A stretch of 64,000 nt of DNA from Halomontanus rarus (GTDB lineage Archaea > Halobacteriota > Halobacteria > Halobacteriales > Natrialbaceae): NCBI RefSeq assembly GCF_017357405.1, contig NZ_CP071598.1:558001-622000 (forward strand), given 5' to 3'. Each line of letters starts with the position of its first letter. Position 1 is the stretch's first letter. Below the pieces are notes generated by a model. That model had not been told where the DNA came from and did not search any database. It worked only from the letters and a program-made list of their open reading frames with translations. The position numbers and the translations under genes are program-made. Positions 8,485 to 17,156 of this stretch are shown here, piece after piece.

Positions 8485-8754
8485 ATGACAGACGTTCCCG
8501 ACGTCGAAACGGTGGACACCGAAGACGAGTACATCCACGTTCGGTTTCGCGACCCCGATCGCTACGACGAGATTCGAACCCCCGACTGGGCGGAGGAGCC
8601 GGCAGAATCGGTCTCGGAAGGGAGCGAGGTGCGAACCGGCAAAGTCGAGGGAGAAGACGACTGGGAGGTCACCAGCGTGTTGATCAAGAAGAGCGTCGGC
8701 GAGGAGAAAGCCGAAGAACAGGCCCGCGAGATCGTCGAAAAGATCGAATCGTAG
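8485..8754 (+). CDS. Conserved haloarchaeal hypothetical protein
   Basis: An 89-residue, strongly acidic protein with no Cys and no membrane segment. The first half is rich in Asp and aromatic residues (YIHVRFRDPDRY near 16-27), followed by a short beta-rich part and a C-terminal helix with alternating Glu, Lys and Ala (EEKAEEQAREIVEKI). Composition and codon use match the surrounding genes, so it is very likely translated. I do not recognise a family with a known function. Confidence 0.75.
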   Translation: MTDVPDVETVDTEDEYIHVRFRDPDRYDEIRTPDWAEEPAESVSEGSEVRTGKVEGEDDWEVTSVLIKKSVGEEKAEEQAREIVEKIES

Positions 8755-8952
8755 CGCCACGGCAGTCGTCAGGCCGCGCTCGAGGAACGTAGCGAGGTCG
8801 ACGGTCGAAGAAGACGATTTTGCAAGACGGTGTCGGTGGAGAGCACTCGAGATGACGAAAACGTATCAGACTTCGATTGGATCGGAAACCGCTGGGGAAG
8901 GGCATGGAGCGTGTGACATCGCCGCCATTGCCCTGGTAACGTGGCCCACACA

Positions 8953-8966
8953 CACATATATTAACG
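8953..8966 (+). promoter_or_regulatory. TATA-box-like element before the MFS gene
   Basis: CACACATATATTAACG around 8950-8965 is the strongest TATA-like sequence between the hypothetical gene and the MFS transporter. It lies about 110 bases before the chosen GTG start, which implies a leader of roughly 80 bases, or an earlier TTG start at 9003. Confidence 0.4.
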
Positions 8967-9071
8967 TTTGGTAGAATTTCGCTCGCCAATAACGTCGCGT
9001 TCTTGATACTCGAGGACACCGCGAGTTTTCGATTCGAAAGCCACTTTCGTCGGCCCGCGACACCCACCTGT

Positions 9072-10418
9072 GTGAACGACAACCGGCCACAGTTCTGGGC
9101 GCTCTATCTGACGCGATTCGCGGAAGGGTTCGGGTTCATCACCCTCATCACACTCCTTCCCTACTACATCAACGCACTCGATCCCAGCGGAACGACCGTC
9201 CTCGGCGTCACGATCAGCGCCGGTTTCATCATCGGAATGTACACGACCGGGTTCACGATCGCACAGACCTTCGCCGTGATCCCGCTCGCGTGGGCCGGCG
9301 ATCGCTTCGACAAGCGAACCGTCCTCCTGATCGTCGTCGGCCTCGGCGCCGCCATCTACGCACTCTTTCCGGTCGTCGACTCAAGCGCGTCGTTCATCCT
9401 CATTCGAGCGTTGCAGGGAGTCGCGGTCACCGGCACCGGACTGATGACGCTCTCGCTCGTCGGCCAGATCGCCGACACCGGCACGCGTGCGAACTACATC
9501 GGCAAGGCCAACGCCGCGAGCTTCTCCGCCTCGATCTTCGGCAGCCTCGGGGCCGGTGCCCTCTACGAGGTCTTCGGCTTCGGCCCGATCTTCACGATCA
9601 TCGTCTGTATCATGGTCGTCGCCTGGTTCGGTACGTTTCGATACCTCGAGACGGACGAAACTCGCGTCGAGGGGTTCCCGTTCAGCGATCTCGCGCTCAA
9701 CCGAAAGATCCTGACGCTGTCCACGTTCCGCTTTCAGTACGCGTTTTCGGTGACCCTCGTGCGAACGTGGGTGCCGATCTTCGCTGGCGTCACCGCCTCG
9801 AGCGGCGGCCTCGCCTACGGCGGCCTCGCGGTCGCGCTCACCGTCACCGCCGAGAAGTTCACCAACATGTGCTGTCAGCCCTTCACCGGCCGCCTCTCGG
9901 ACGGCTACGGCCGCGCGCTGTTCGTCTTCGCCGGCGGCGGTGTCTACGGCCTGATCGCGTTACTCGTCCCGTTCTCCCCGGCGATCGGAACCGCGCTGGG
10001 CGCACCCGCTTCGATCGTGATCGGCGTTCCGGGCGTCCTCGCCGGCGCCAGCGCACCGTTCGTCGAAACGATCCCCCAGCAGATCTCCGTGTTCGGCGAC
10101 GTCTCGCCCGCGTTCGTCCCCCTGGTCGCGCTCTCGGGGCTGCTCGGTATCGCCGACAGTTTCCGCGAACCCGCGAGCATGGCCCTGTTCGCCGACGAGG
10201 GAACCGAAGACGGCGGCGTCGCCTCCAGCTTCGGCATCCGCGAACTCGTCTGGCGGCCGGGCAGCGTGATCGCGCCGCTGCTGGGCGGCTGGCTGATGAC
10301 CGAAGTGAGCATGGCCTCGGTGTTCTACCTCGGCGGCGCGTTCGCGTTGACGGGCGTCGGCACCTTCCTCGTGATCCTCGTCCGGTTCCACGGGACGCGG
10401 GCGCTCGTCGAGTGGTAG
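9072..10418 (+). CDS. MFS transporter
   Basis: A 448-residue integral membrane protein with about twelve hydrophobic segments. It shows the MFS loop 2-3 pattern AGDRFDKRTVLL near residue 76 and a related loop in the second half, TGRLSDGYGRALF near 275. A GTG start at 9072 is chosen because the first membrane helix (FWALYLTRFAEGFGF) begins eight residues later; an upstream TTG at 9003 would add an unusual Arg/Phe-rich extension. The substrate cannot be inferred. No transport-linked gene is adjacent, and it is probably transcribed alone. Confidence 0.88.
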   Translation: MNDNRPQFWALYLTRFAEGFGFITLITLLPYYINALDPSGTTVLGVTISAGFIIGMYTTGFTIAQTFAVIPLAWAGDRFDKRTVLLIVVGLGAAIYALFPVVDSSASFILIRALQGVAVTGTGLMTLSLVGQIADTGTRANYIGKANAASFSASIFGSLGAGALYEVFGFGPIFTIIVCIMVVAWFGTFRYLETDETRVEGFPFSDLALNRKILTLSTFRFQYAFSVTLVRTWVPIFAGVTASSGGLAYGGLAVALTVTAEKFTNMCCQPFTGRLSDGYGRALFVFAGGGVYGLIALLVPFSPAIGTALGAPASIVIGVPGVLAGASAPFVETIPQQISVFGDVSPAFVPLVALSGLLGIADSFREPASMALFADEGTEDGGVASSFGIRELVWRPGSVIAPLLGGWLMTEVSMASVFYLGGAFALTGVGTFLVILVRFHGTRALVEW

Positions 10419-10499
10419 CTGTTGTCACCTGGAAGAATAGACCCGATATTCCAGTTTACGTCCGGATTTCGTTATATAGGCTTGCAGCCTCTCCATCGC

Positions 10500-10649
10500 A
10501 TGGAATCCAACGCGAGAACGAAGGCTGCCGGGGTCTGTGAGGACTGCGGGAAAGCGTTTGCCGTCTTCGAATCGGAAGACGGTGACGTGATTCCGATCGG
10601 CTCTCGAGACGGGTGTCCCTGCGGCGGGACGTCGTTTCACGTCCTGTAG
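10500..10649 (+). CDS. 49-residue zinc-ribbon microprotein
   Basis: A small protein with two Cys pairs, CEDC at 14-17 and CPCGG near 39-43, as in haloarchaeal zinc-ribbon microproteins. Such proteins probably bind one zinc ion and serve regulatory or structural roles, but none is assigned here. TTATATA at 10472-10478 sits 22-28 bases before the ATG, consistent with a leaderless transcript, and this decides the start over the in-frame ATG at 10422. Confidence 0.8.
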   Translation: MESNARTKAAGVCEDCGKAFAVFESEDGDVIPIGSRDGCPCGGTSFHVL

Positions 10650-10756
10650 CACGCGCCAGTGGACGAGTACGACGGTGCGTTTGAGACGGTCTGGCAACCC
10701 GAAAACGCCACGTCCGCTCGTCGCTCGTCAGTACCGGTTCCGACTCGATTAATCGA

Positions 10757-11578
10757 TCACCGATCGCCGAATTTCTCGGGCCACGACTCGAGCGAGGCCG
10801 CCGCGGCGGCGGTCGTACTGCCGACGTGGAGGATCTGGTAGCCGTCGTCGATTTTCTGAGCCACGTCGTCCTCGCCGAACCCGAGCCCGCCGACGACGAC
10901 GTCCTCGTCTCGAGCCGTCGACACCACCGTCTCGACGGCGTCCTGTACGTCGGGGTGGTCGACCTCGCCCGGCGCGCCGACGGAGACGGAGAGGTCGAGC
11001 GGGCCGAGGAAGACGAAGTCCAGTTCCGGGACGGCGAGGATGTCGTCGATCGCCTCGACCGCCGACGGCTCTTCGATCGTGACGCCGATCATCGGCTCGC
11101 GGTCCTCGACGCCGGCGTAGTCGTCGGCCTGTCCCCACCGGCTCGCCCGCGGGTTGGCGAGCCCGCGGCCGCCGGGTTCGCCGTCGTACGTGAAGTGAGC
11201 CGCGTGGACCGCCCGACGAACCTGTTCGGCCGTCTCGACGCGCGAGACGAAGAGGTTCCGCACGCCCGTATCGAGCGCCTTGTGGATCGTCGCCGGGTCC
11301 GACGAGGGGATGCGAACGAGGAGTTCGGTGCCGACGGCGTCGGCCGCGCGGAGCAGGTTCCCGAGCGCCTCGGCGTCGGTCGGTGCCGGCCCGGCGTGCT
11401 CGAGATCGTGCCAAACGAAGTCAAAGTCGAGGTCGCCGTAGATCTCGACCATCGCCGGGCTGTAGAGGTCGTCGAGAACGCCGAGGGCGACGCCGCCGTC
11501 TTCGACGGTCGATCGAAGGCTGTTTCGTCGCGACGGATGCTCGTCACCGGGGTTCGAGTCGGGTGTCATAGCACCCAT
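10757..11578 (-). CDS. HpcH/HpaI aldolase/citrate lyase family protein
   Basis: A 273-residue TIM-barrel class II aldolase-like protein. It shows DFDFVWHDLEHAG near 52-64, EPMIGVTIEEPSAVEAI near 162 (the Glu is a metal ligand in the family) and DFVFLGPLDLS near 186 (the Asp is the second ligand and the substrate loop). Family members catalyse reversible pyruvate aldol cleavage of 2-keto-3-deoxy acids. Start could be 11578 or the ATG three codons later at 11569. It lies 87 bases after hutI on the same strand, where hutH might have been expected. Its link to histidine breakdown is unproven. Confidence 0.85.
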   Translation of the reverse strand: MGAMTPDSNPGDEHPSRRNSLRSTVEDGGVALGVLDDLYSPAMVEIYGDLDFDFVWHDLEHAGPAPTDAEALGNLLRAADAVGTELLVRIPSSDPATIHKALDTGVRNLFVSRVETAEQVRRAVHAAHFTYDGEPGGRGLANPRASRWGQADDYAGVEDREPMIGVTIEEPSAVEAIDDILAVPELDFVFLGPLDLSVSVGAPGEVDHPDVQDAVETVVSTARDEDVVVGGLGFGEDDVAQKIDDGYQILHVGSTTAAAAASLESWPEKFGDR

Positions 11579-11665
11579 TCTACGGTAGTGAAGCTGGTAA
11601 CTCTGGGGGGTACTTACGCCGGTGATCGCTCCTCGAGCGGGTCGCGAAAACCGAAACCGTCTCCA

Positions 11666-12973
11666 CTACCGTCCATCCACGGCGACCTCGCCGTCCGTGA
11701 CGACCGTCTCGACGACGTTGCCGTCGTAGGTGTAAGGAAGGTGTCGGTACGACGGCCCGTCGATCACGACTAAATCGGCGGGTGAGCCCGTCCCGAGCGT
11801 CCCCAGCCCGTCGTCACGATCGAGTGCGGCCGCACCGCGGCAGGTGATCCCGAGGATCGCTTCGGCGGGTGTCATACCCATCCCGACGCACGCCAACGTC
11901 GCCGCGAACCCCTGACTCCGGGCGTGACAGTTCGGGTTGAAGTCGGTCGCCACCGCCGGAATCACGTTACGCTCGCGGTAGGGGGCGAGATCCGGATACT
12001 CGCCGCCGAGGCCGAACGCTGTCCCGGGGAGCAAGACGGGCGTCACGCCGGCCTCGAGGAGCGCGTCCACGTCGTCGTCGGTCGACTGCAACAGGTGGTC
12101 GGCGCTGGCCGCCGCCAGCTCCGCGGCGAGCGCTGCGCCGCCCAGCCGGACGAACTCGTCGGCGTGGATCTTCGGCCGCAGGCCGTGTTCGACGCCCGCC
12201 TCGAGGATCCGGCGGGACTGTGCGACCGAGAAGACGTCCGCCTCGCAGAAGACGTCGCAGAACTCGGCGATGCCCTGCTCCGCGACGGCCGGGAGCTGGT
12301 CGTCGACGACAGCGTCGGTGTACGCGTCGGCGTCGGTCCCCTCGGGAACCGCGTGCGCGCCCATGAACGTCGGGACGACGTCCACGGGCTGTCCCTCACC
12401 TGCTCGCTCGATCGCCGAGAGCATCTTCAATTCGGTGTCGGTGTCCAATCCGTAGCCGGACTTCACCTCCACCGTCGTCGTGCCGTGTGCGAGCATCGTC
12501 TCGAGGTGCGCGCGGAGGCGCTCGACGAGTTCGTCCTCGGTCGCCTCCCGGACGCGGCGGACGGTCCGGAGGATGCCGCCGCCCTCGGCGAGGATCTCCT
12601 GGTAAGATTTCCCTCTCAGCTTGGCCTCGAACTCGTCCGAGCGGTCGCCGGCGAACAGCGCGTGGGTGTGGCAGTCGACGAACCCCGGGAGGACGCACTT
12701 TCCGCTCGCGTCGATGGCCGTCTCGGCGTTCTCGGCCGGATACTCCCGGAGGATCTCCTCGCTTGGCCCCGTCGCGACGACCCGTCCGTCCTCGAGGACG
12801 ACCGCAGCGTCCGATTCGGTCTCGAGGACCGGGTCGTCGGGCGGACCCGAAGATCCGTCGCCGCCCTCGGGAGAGGCTCCGGCGGAGTCGTCCGCTACCG
12901 TCGCTTTCACATGGTTCGCCGGTCCGGTGACCAGTTCGCTCGCGTCGTGGACGAGAGTGTACTCAGTACTCAT
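11666..12973 (-). CDS. hutI: Imidazolonepropionase
   Basis: A 435-residue amidohydrolase that opens the ring of 4-imidazolone-5-propionate to N-formimino-glutamate, the third step of histidine degradation. Metal-binding [12 protein letters not shown] lies near 106-117, the substrate region [10 protein letters not shown] near 164, HADEF near 270, and the catalytic Asp in AVATDFNPN near 343. The start at 12973 overlaps the hutG stop by ATGA. An insertion of acidic and Gly-rich residues near 30-50 looks like a haloarchaeal surface loop. It is the third gene of the hutU-hutG-hutI operon. Confidence 0.95.
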   Translation of the reverse strand: MSTEYTLVHDASELVTGPANHVKATVADDSAGASPEGGDGSSGPPDDPVLETESDAAVVLEDGRVVATGPSEEILREYPAENAETAIDASGKCVLPGFVDCHTHALFAGDRSDEFEAKLRGKSYQEILAEGGGILRTVRRVREATEDELVERLRAHLETMLAHGTTTVEVKSGYGLDTDTELKMLSAIERAGEGQPVDVVPTFMGAHAVPEGTDADAYTDAVVDDQLPAVAEQGIAEFCDVFCEADVFSVAQSRRILEAGVEHGLRPKIHADEFVRLGGAALAAELAAASADHLLQSTDDDVDALLEAGVTPVLLPGTAFGLGGEYPDLAPYRERNVIPAVATDFNPNCHARSQGFAATLACVGMGMTPAEAILGITCRGAAALDRDDGLGTLGTGSPADLVVIDGPSYRHLPYTYDGNVVETVVTDGEVAVDGR

Positions 12974-14028
12974 AGATTCCCCTCCAGAGACCCCCACAGC
13001 GCGTGGGCGATCGTCCGCGCCGCCGCGTCGACGGTGCGATCTCCCTCGTCCAGCGGCGGCGAACACTCGACGACTTCGATCCCCGCCAGTCGGTCGTCGC
13101 CGGCGATTTCCTCGACGGTTGCGAACAGTTCCCGGGTCGTGAGACCCCCCGGCGTCGGCGCGCTGACACCGGGGGCCGCCGCCGCGTCGAGGACGTCGCA
13201 GTCGACGCTGAGGTAGAGGGTGTCGACGGCCGCGACGGCGCTTCGGACCGTTTCCACGACCCCCTCGAGACCGCCCTCGAACGCGTCCGCCGCGACGACC
13301 GTCCCGCCCCGATCTTCGACGTAGTCCACGTACGCGCTCGAAGTCTCGAAGTGGCGGGCGCCCACGGCGACGTAGGTGTCGAGACCGGCGGACAGCAGCT
13401 GGCGGTACGGCGTGCCGCTCGTCGGGTCCCCGCGGACTTCCCGACAGTCCAGGTGGGCGTCTAAGTTGACGACGCCGACGCGACTCCCGGACTCGAGCAG
13501 CGGTGCGACGTTCCCGTACGTGAGGGAGTTGTCGCCGCCGACGAACACCGGGAGCGCCTCGAGGTCGTGGACCCGTCGTGCGATTCGTTTCACGTGCTCC
13601 TGGACGGCGGCGACGTCTCTCTCATCGCGGTCGTCGCCGTCGGTGCCAGATCCGATCATCTCGAGATTGCGGATATCACCGAGGTCGCCGATCCGACCGG
13701 ACCGGGCGAGTGACGACGGATCACCGCTCCGCAAATGGGCCGTCTTCACCCCGGCGAGCGAGCGGCGGATCGCGCCGGGGCCGCGGCGAGCGCCCCGACG
13801 ACCGATCACGGCCCCGTCGTAGGGTTCGCCGACCAGCACGGCGTCCGTCTCGCCCGCCGCTTCGGGGTCGATCGATTCGATCACGTCGCCGAACTGCCGG
13901 TCGTTCGGATCGCTCGAGGGGCCGCGCCAGCCGTCCTCGGTTTCGGTCCCGTTTCCACTACCGTCCCCATCTCGAGTCCACTCGGGTCGGACGAACGGCG
14001 CGTCGTCGTCGAACGGAGTTGCGGTCAT
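12970..14028 (-). CDS. hutG: Formimidoylglutamase (arginase/ureohydrolase family)
   Basis: A 352-residue dimanganese ureohydrolase, expected to convert N-formimino-glutamate to glutamate and formamide. Metal-ligand motifs are GGDNS near 163-167, NLDAHLDCR near 186-194 and SVDCDVLDA near 274-282. The first 60 residues are an acidic extension. ATGA overlaps with both hutU and hutI fix the start and show tight coupling. Arginase or agmatinase could look similar, but the operon context supports HutG. Confidence 0.92.
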   Translation of the reverse strand: MTATPFDDDAPFVRPEWTRDGDGSGNGTETEDGWRGPSSDPNDRQFGDVIESIDPEAAGETDAVLVGEPYDGAVIGRRGARRGPGAIRRSLAGVKTAHLRSGDPSSLARSGRIGDLGDIRNLEMIGSGTDGDDRDERDVAAVQEHVKRIARRVHDLEALPVFVGGDNSLTYGNVAPLLESGSRVGVVNLDAHLDCREVRGDPTSGTPYRQLLSAGLDTYVAVGARHFETSSAYVDYVEDRGGTVVAADAFEGGLEGVVETVRSAVAAVDTLYLSVDCDVLDAAAAPGVSAPTPGGLTTRELFATVEEIAGDDRLAGIEVVECSPPLDEGDRTVDAAARTIAHALWGSLEGNL

Positions 14029-15899
14029 TCTCGACCCTCTCGTCGGTCGACCATCGGGACCGCCACGTTCGACCGGCGCGCCTCCTCGAGTGCGTCCTCG
14101 TAACCGGCGTCGGCGTGTCGGATCACGCCCGTTCCGGGGTCGGCGGTGAAGACCGCCCGCGCCTTCTCCGCGGCGAGGTCGGAGCCGTCAAGGACGACGT
14201 GGTTGTTGGCGTGGATCGCGTTTCCGATGCCGACGCCGCCGCCGTCGTGGACGCTGACGATGTCCGCGCCGGCGGCGCAGGTGAGCAAGGCGTTGAGGAT
14301 CGGCCAGTCGGCGACGGCGTCGGTGCCGTCTCTCATGGCCTCGGTCTCGCGGTTGGGGCTCGCGACGCTACCCGCGTCGAGGTGGTCTCGAGTGACGACG
14401 ATCGGCGCGGCGATCTCGCCCGCTGCGACCAGTTCGTTGATCCGGAGGGCGAAGCGGGCGCGTTCAGTCAGTTCGTCGTCGCCCTTACCCTCATCACCCT
14501 CACCATCACCCTCGCCGTCGGCGGCTTCGCCCCCTCCCTCTCGAGGCGCCTCCGACGCCTCGCCGGCGCTGTACCCCAGCCAGCAGACCCGGCTCGGCAA
14601 CCCCTGGAACTGCACTTGCTCTCGTGCGAGCTCGATCCAGCGCCGGAGGTGCTCCTTCTCGGGGAACAACTCGAGGACGGCGTCGTCGGTCCGGTGGATG
14701 TCCTCGGGATCGCCCGACAGCGCCACCCACCGGAACGGCCCCTTGCCGCGACAGAACTGCGGGCGGATGTAGGCGGGCACGAATCCCGGGAAGTCGAACG
14801 ACTCGCGGTCCTCGGGGTCGGTCCCCGAGACGGGCCACGAGCGCGCGTCAGCGCCGCTTCGATCGCGGTACTCCTCGACCTGTCCGCGGATGTTGTTCCC
14901 GTACTCGAAGGCGACGGCTCCCCGCTCTTGCAACTCGAGGATCGCGTCGACGTGGCGCTCCATCGTCTCGAAGCTCTCCTCGGTGTACCGCTCGGGCTCT
15001 TGCTCGCGAAGTCGGTCCGCCTCTTCGACGGTGTATCCGGACGGGTAGTACCCCTCGAGCGCGTCGTGGGCGCTCGTCTGATCGGTGACGACGTCCGGGA
15101 CGAACCCCCGCTCGAGCAGGTGTTCGTGGAAGTCCGCGGCGTTGGCGTGGACGCCGACGCTGTAGGGTTCCTCGGCCGTCGCCGCTTCTTCGGCTCGCTC
15201 GATCGCCTCGTCGACGTCGTCGACCGTTTCCATGCAGTAGCCCGTCTCGATGCGTCGATCGATCCGCTCCTCGTCGACCTCGGCGGCGATGCAGACGCCC
15301 CGGTTCATCGTGACGGCGAGCGGTTGCGCCCCGCCCATACCGCCCAGCCCCGCGGTGGCGACGATCCTCCCGCTGAGGTCTCCGTCGTAGTGCTGTCGGG
15401 CGAGTTCGGCGAGCGTCTCGAAGGTTCCCTGGATGATCCCCTGGGTCCCGATGTAGGCCCAGGAACCGGCGGTCATCTGCCCGTACATGATCTTGCCCTC
15501 GGCCTCGAGTTCGTGGAAGTGCTCCCAGGTGTCCCACCTGCCGACCAGATTGGAGTTGGCGATGAGCACGCGGGGCGCGCGCTCGTGGGTCGGGAACCGA
15601 CCGACCGGTTTTCCCGACTGGACCAGGAGCGTCTCGTCGTCGGCGAGCGTCCGAAGCTCCGCGAGGATGGCGTCGTAAGCGTCCCACGACCGGGCCGCCC
15701 GGCCGGTCCCGCCGTAGACGACCAGTTCCTCGGGCTTCTCCGCGACCGCCGGATCCAGATTGTTGTTCAGCATTCTGAGCGCGGCCTCCTGCCGCCACCC
15801 TTCGCACTCGAGGGCGGTTCCCGTCGGCGAACCCTGATACTCGCGCCACTGCTCGCTCGGGGCGTCGCACTCGGGTGAGTCAGTGCGTTCCGTTCCCAT
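14025..15899 (-). CDS. hutU: Urocanate hydratase
   Basis: A 624-residue NAD-dependent enzyme that converts urocanate to imidazolonepropionate in the cytoplasm. Family landmarks include the start region [14 protein letters not shown] near 43, [14 protein letters not shown] near 140, the NAD-binding loop [12 protein letters not shown] near 179, and [20 protein letters not shown] near 375. It is about 70 residues longer than typical bacterial HutU because of a low-complexity acidic Gly/Asp/Glu insertion near 455-480. The start at 15899 is chosen because the upstream extension is atypical. First gene of the operon, so hut transcription probably starts near 15930. Confidence 0.95.
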   Translation of the reverse strand: MGTERTDSPECDAPSEQWREYQGSPTGTALECEGWRQEAALRMLNNNLDPAVAEKPEELVVYGGTGRAARSWDAYDAILAELRTLADDETLLVQSGKPVGRFPTHERAPRVLIANSNLVGRWDTWEHFHELEAEGKIMYGQMTAGSWAYIGTQGIIQGTFETLAELARQHYDGDLSGRIVATAGLGGMGGAQPLAVTMNRGVCIAAEVDEERIDRRIETGYCMETVDDVDEAIERAEEAATAEEPYSVGVHANAADFHEHLLERGFVPDVVTDQTSAHDALEGYYPSGYTVEEADRLREQEPERYTEESFETMERHVDAILELQERGAVAFEYGNNIRGQVEEYRDRSGADARSWPVSGTDPEDRESFDFPGFVPAYIRPQFCRGKGPFRWVALSGDPEDIHRTDDAVLELFPEKEHLRRWIELAREQVQFQGLPSRVCWLGYSAGEASEAPREGGGEAADGEGDGEGDEGKGDDELTERARFALRINELVAAGEIAAPIVVTRDHLDAGSVASPNRETEAMRDGTDAVADWPILNALLTCAAGADIVSVHDGGGVGIGNAIHANNHVVLDGSDLAAEKARAVFTADPGTGVIRHADAGYEDALEEARRSNVAVPMVDRREGRE

Positions 15900-15998
15900 G
15901 TGAGGACGAACCACACGGAGACACAATACTGGTCCCCCTCCACTCGGAACGTGATTCACGGGCGGTCGCGAGTCCCGAAAACGGGACCTCCCTTCCGT

Positions 15999-16796
15999 TC
16001 AGATGAACGCGAGCGGGACCATGACCAGCACGCCGACGACGATCCCGGCCGCGAGTTCGGGTTTCCCGCCGTTCGGTAACTCGGAGCCGAGATCCAGCGC
16101 CTCGGGAACGAACTCGGTGAGCACGAGGTAGATCATCGCACCCGCGGCGAAGCCGAACCCGTACGGGAGAAACTCCCGCGCGATCCGGACGAACCCGAAC
16201 GCGAGGATGGCTCCGATCGGCTGGGGCAGACTCGAGAAGACCGCCCACCAGACCATCTTCCAGTTGGACACGTTCATCGACTTCAGCGGGATCGAGATGG
16301 CGGTGCCTTCGGGGACGTTGTGAATCGAGATCGCGACGGTCATGAAAACCGCCAGCAGCGGGACCGTAAAGCCCAGAAACTGCATGCCACCCTCGAGACC
16401 GAGATCGGCGAACGAAACGCCGATCGCGATGCCCTCGGGGAAGCTGTGGACGGTCAGGATGCCGAGGATGAGCACGAGCTTCTTAAAGTCCGCCTCCTCG
16501 TACTCCTGGGGATCGATCTCGGCGTCGACGAGGACGTCGTGGGCGACGACGACGAGCAGGACGCCGGCGGCCATGCCGATCCCGATCTGGAGCGGCGTCC
16601 CTTCGGCGAGCCCCTCTTCGACGAGCCCGAACAGCGACGCCGAGACCATGATCCCCGACGAGAGTCCCCAGAGAACGACGTTTCGCCGGTCGCTGATCTC
16701 GTCGAAGAAGAAAAACGGCAGCGCGCCGACGCCGGTTGCGAGCGCCGTCACGAGTCCCGCGACGAAGACCAGTACGAGGTTCTCCAGGAGTGCCAT
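15999..16796 (-). CDS. ZIP-family metal cation transporter
   Basis: A 265-residue membrane protein with about eight helices. It has the ZIP metal-path motifs HSFPEGIAIG near 115-124 in helix IV and HNVPEGTAIS near 157-166 in helix V. A variable acidic loop (DAEIDPQEYEEADFKK near 88) lies between helices III and IV. Family members import zinc or other divalent cations. The start at 16796 is supported by a TATA-like box CCTATAAATC (16821-16830) 25-35 bases away on the minus strand. It follows hutU upstream on the same strand but has its own promoter. Confidence 0.9.
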   Translation of the reverse strand: MALLENLVLVFVAGLVTALATGVGALPFFFFDEISDRRNVVLWGLSSGIMVSASLFGLVEEGLAEGTPLQIGIGMAAGVLLVVVAHDVLVDAEIDPQEYEEADFKKLVLILGILTVHSFPEGIAIGVSFADLGLEGGMQFLGFTVPLLAVFMTVAISIHNVPEGTAISIPLKSMNVSNWKMVWWAVFSSLPQPIGAILAFGFVRIAREFLPYGFGFAAGAMIYLVLTEFVPEALDLGSELPNGGKPELAAGIVVGVLVMVPLAFI

Positions 16797-16820
16797 TGGT
16801 GTCTCGAGTGTCGAACGATG

Positions 16821-16830
16821 CCTATAAATC
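16821..16830 (-). promoter_or_regulatory. TATA box of the ZIP transporter gene
   Basis: On the minus strand this reads GATTTATAGG, 25-35 bases before the ATG at 16796. The spacing fits a leaderless transcript. Confidence 0.6.
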
Positions 16831-16847
16831 GCTAGTGAAATCGGCTC

Positions 16848-16925
16848 TCGACATCCCCTCACCTGAAGGGCGAGATTATCCTTCGACAGCGCGTATCTCC
16901 GCCCTGAAGGACGGGAATTTTGGCC
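16848..16925. mobile_element. IS200/IS605-type end remnant
   Basis: Two short blocks, GACATCCCCTCACCTGAAGG (16850-16869) and CCGCCCTGAAGGACGGGAAT (16899-16918), resemble the terminal subterminal-hairpin sequences of haloarchaeal IS200/IS605-type elements, where CCGCCCTGAAGGGCGGGGATT is common. No TnpA or TnpB reading frame is present, so this is a solo end or MITE-like scar. A related block occurs at 39349-39375. Confidence 0.45.
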
Positions 16926-17099
16926 TGTTCTGTCCGTAACGGCGGGCCGATAGCCGCTCGGACCCGTGAACGAGTCGGTAGCTCCGCGGGGGTTCGGTCC
17001 ATCGGTCGTCGGGCTGTTCGACCTGTGTCCGCCGGAGAAATCGGCTGTCTCTCTCGCTCGCTTGTCGGTTCTGGCAACTACTGACGGACGATGTTCGTA

Positions 17100-17120
17100 T
17101 AAATATTATATTTATATTAA
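17100..17120 (+). promoter_or_regulatory. AT-rich promoter of the secreted beta-helix protein
   Basis: A continuous AT run with several overlapping TATA-like cores ends about 10-30 bases before the first in-frame ATG (17130) and 37-57 bases before the preferred ATG (17157). Either start is therefore possible. Confidence 0.55.
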
Positions 17121-17156
17121 GATAATTTTATGATTTCTGATTTGGAATGGTGGGGC

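Noticed and set aside
13578..15878. A 766-residue plus-strand open frame
   Set aside because: It is antisense to hutU and hutG, which have strong family motifs and ATGA operon overlaps.
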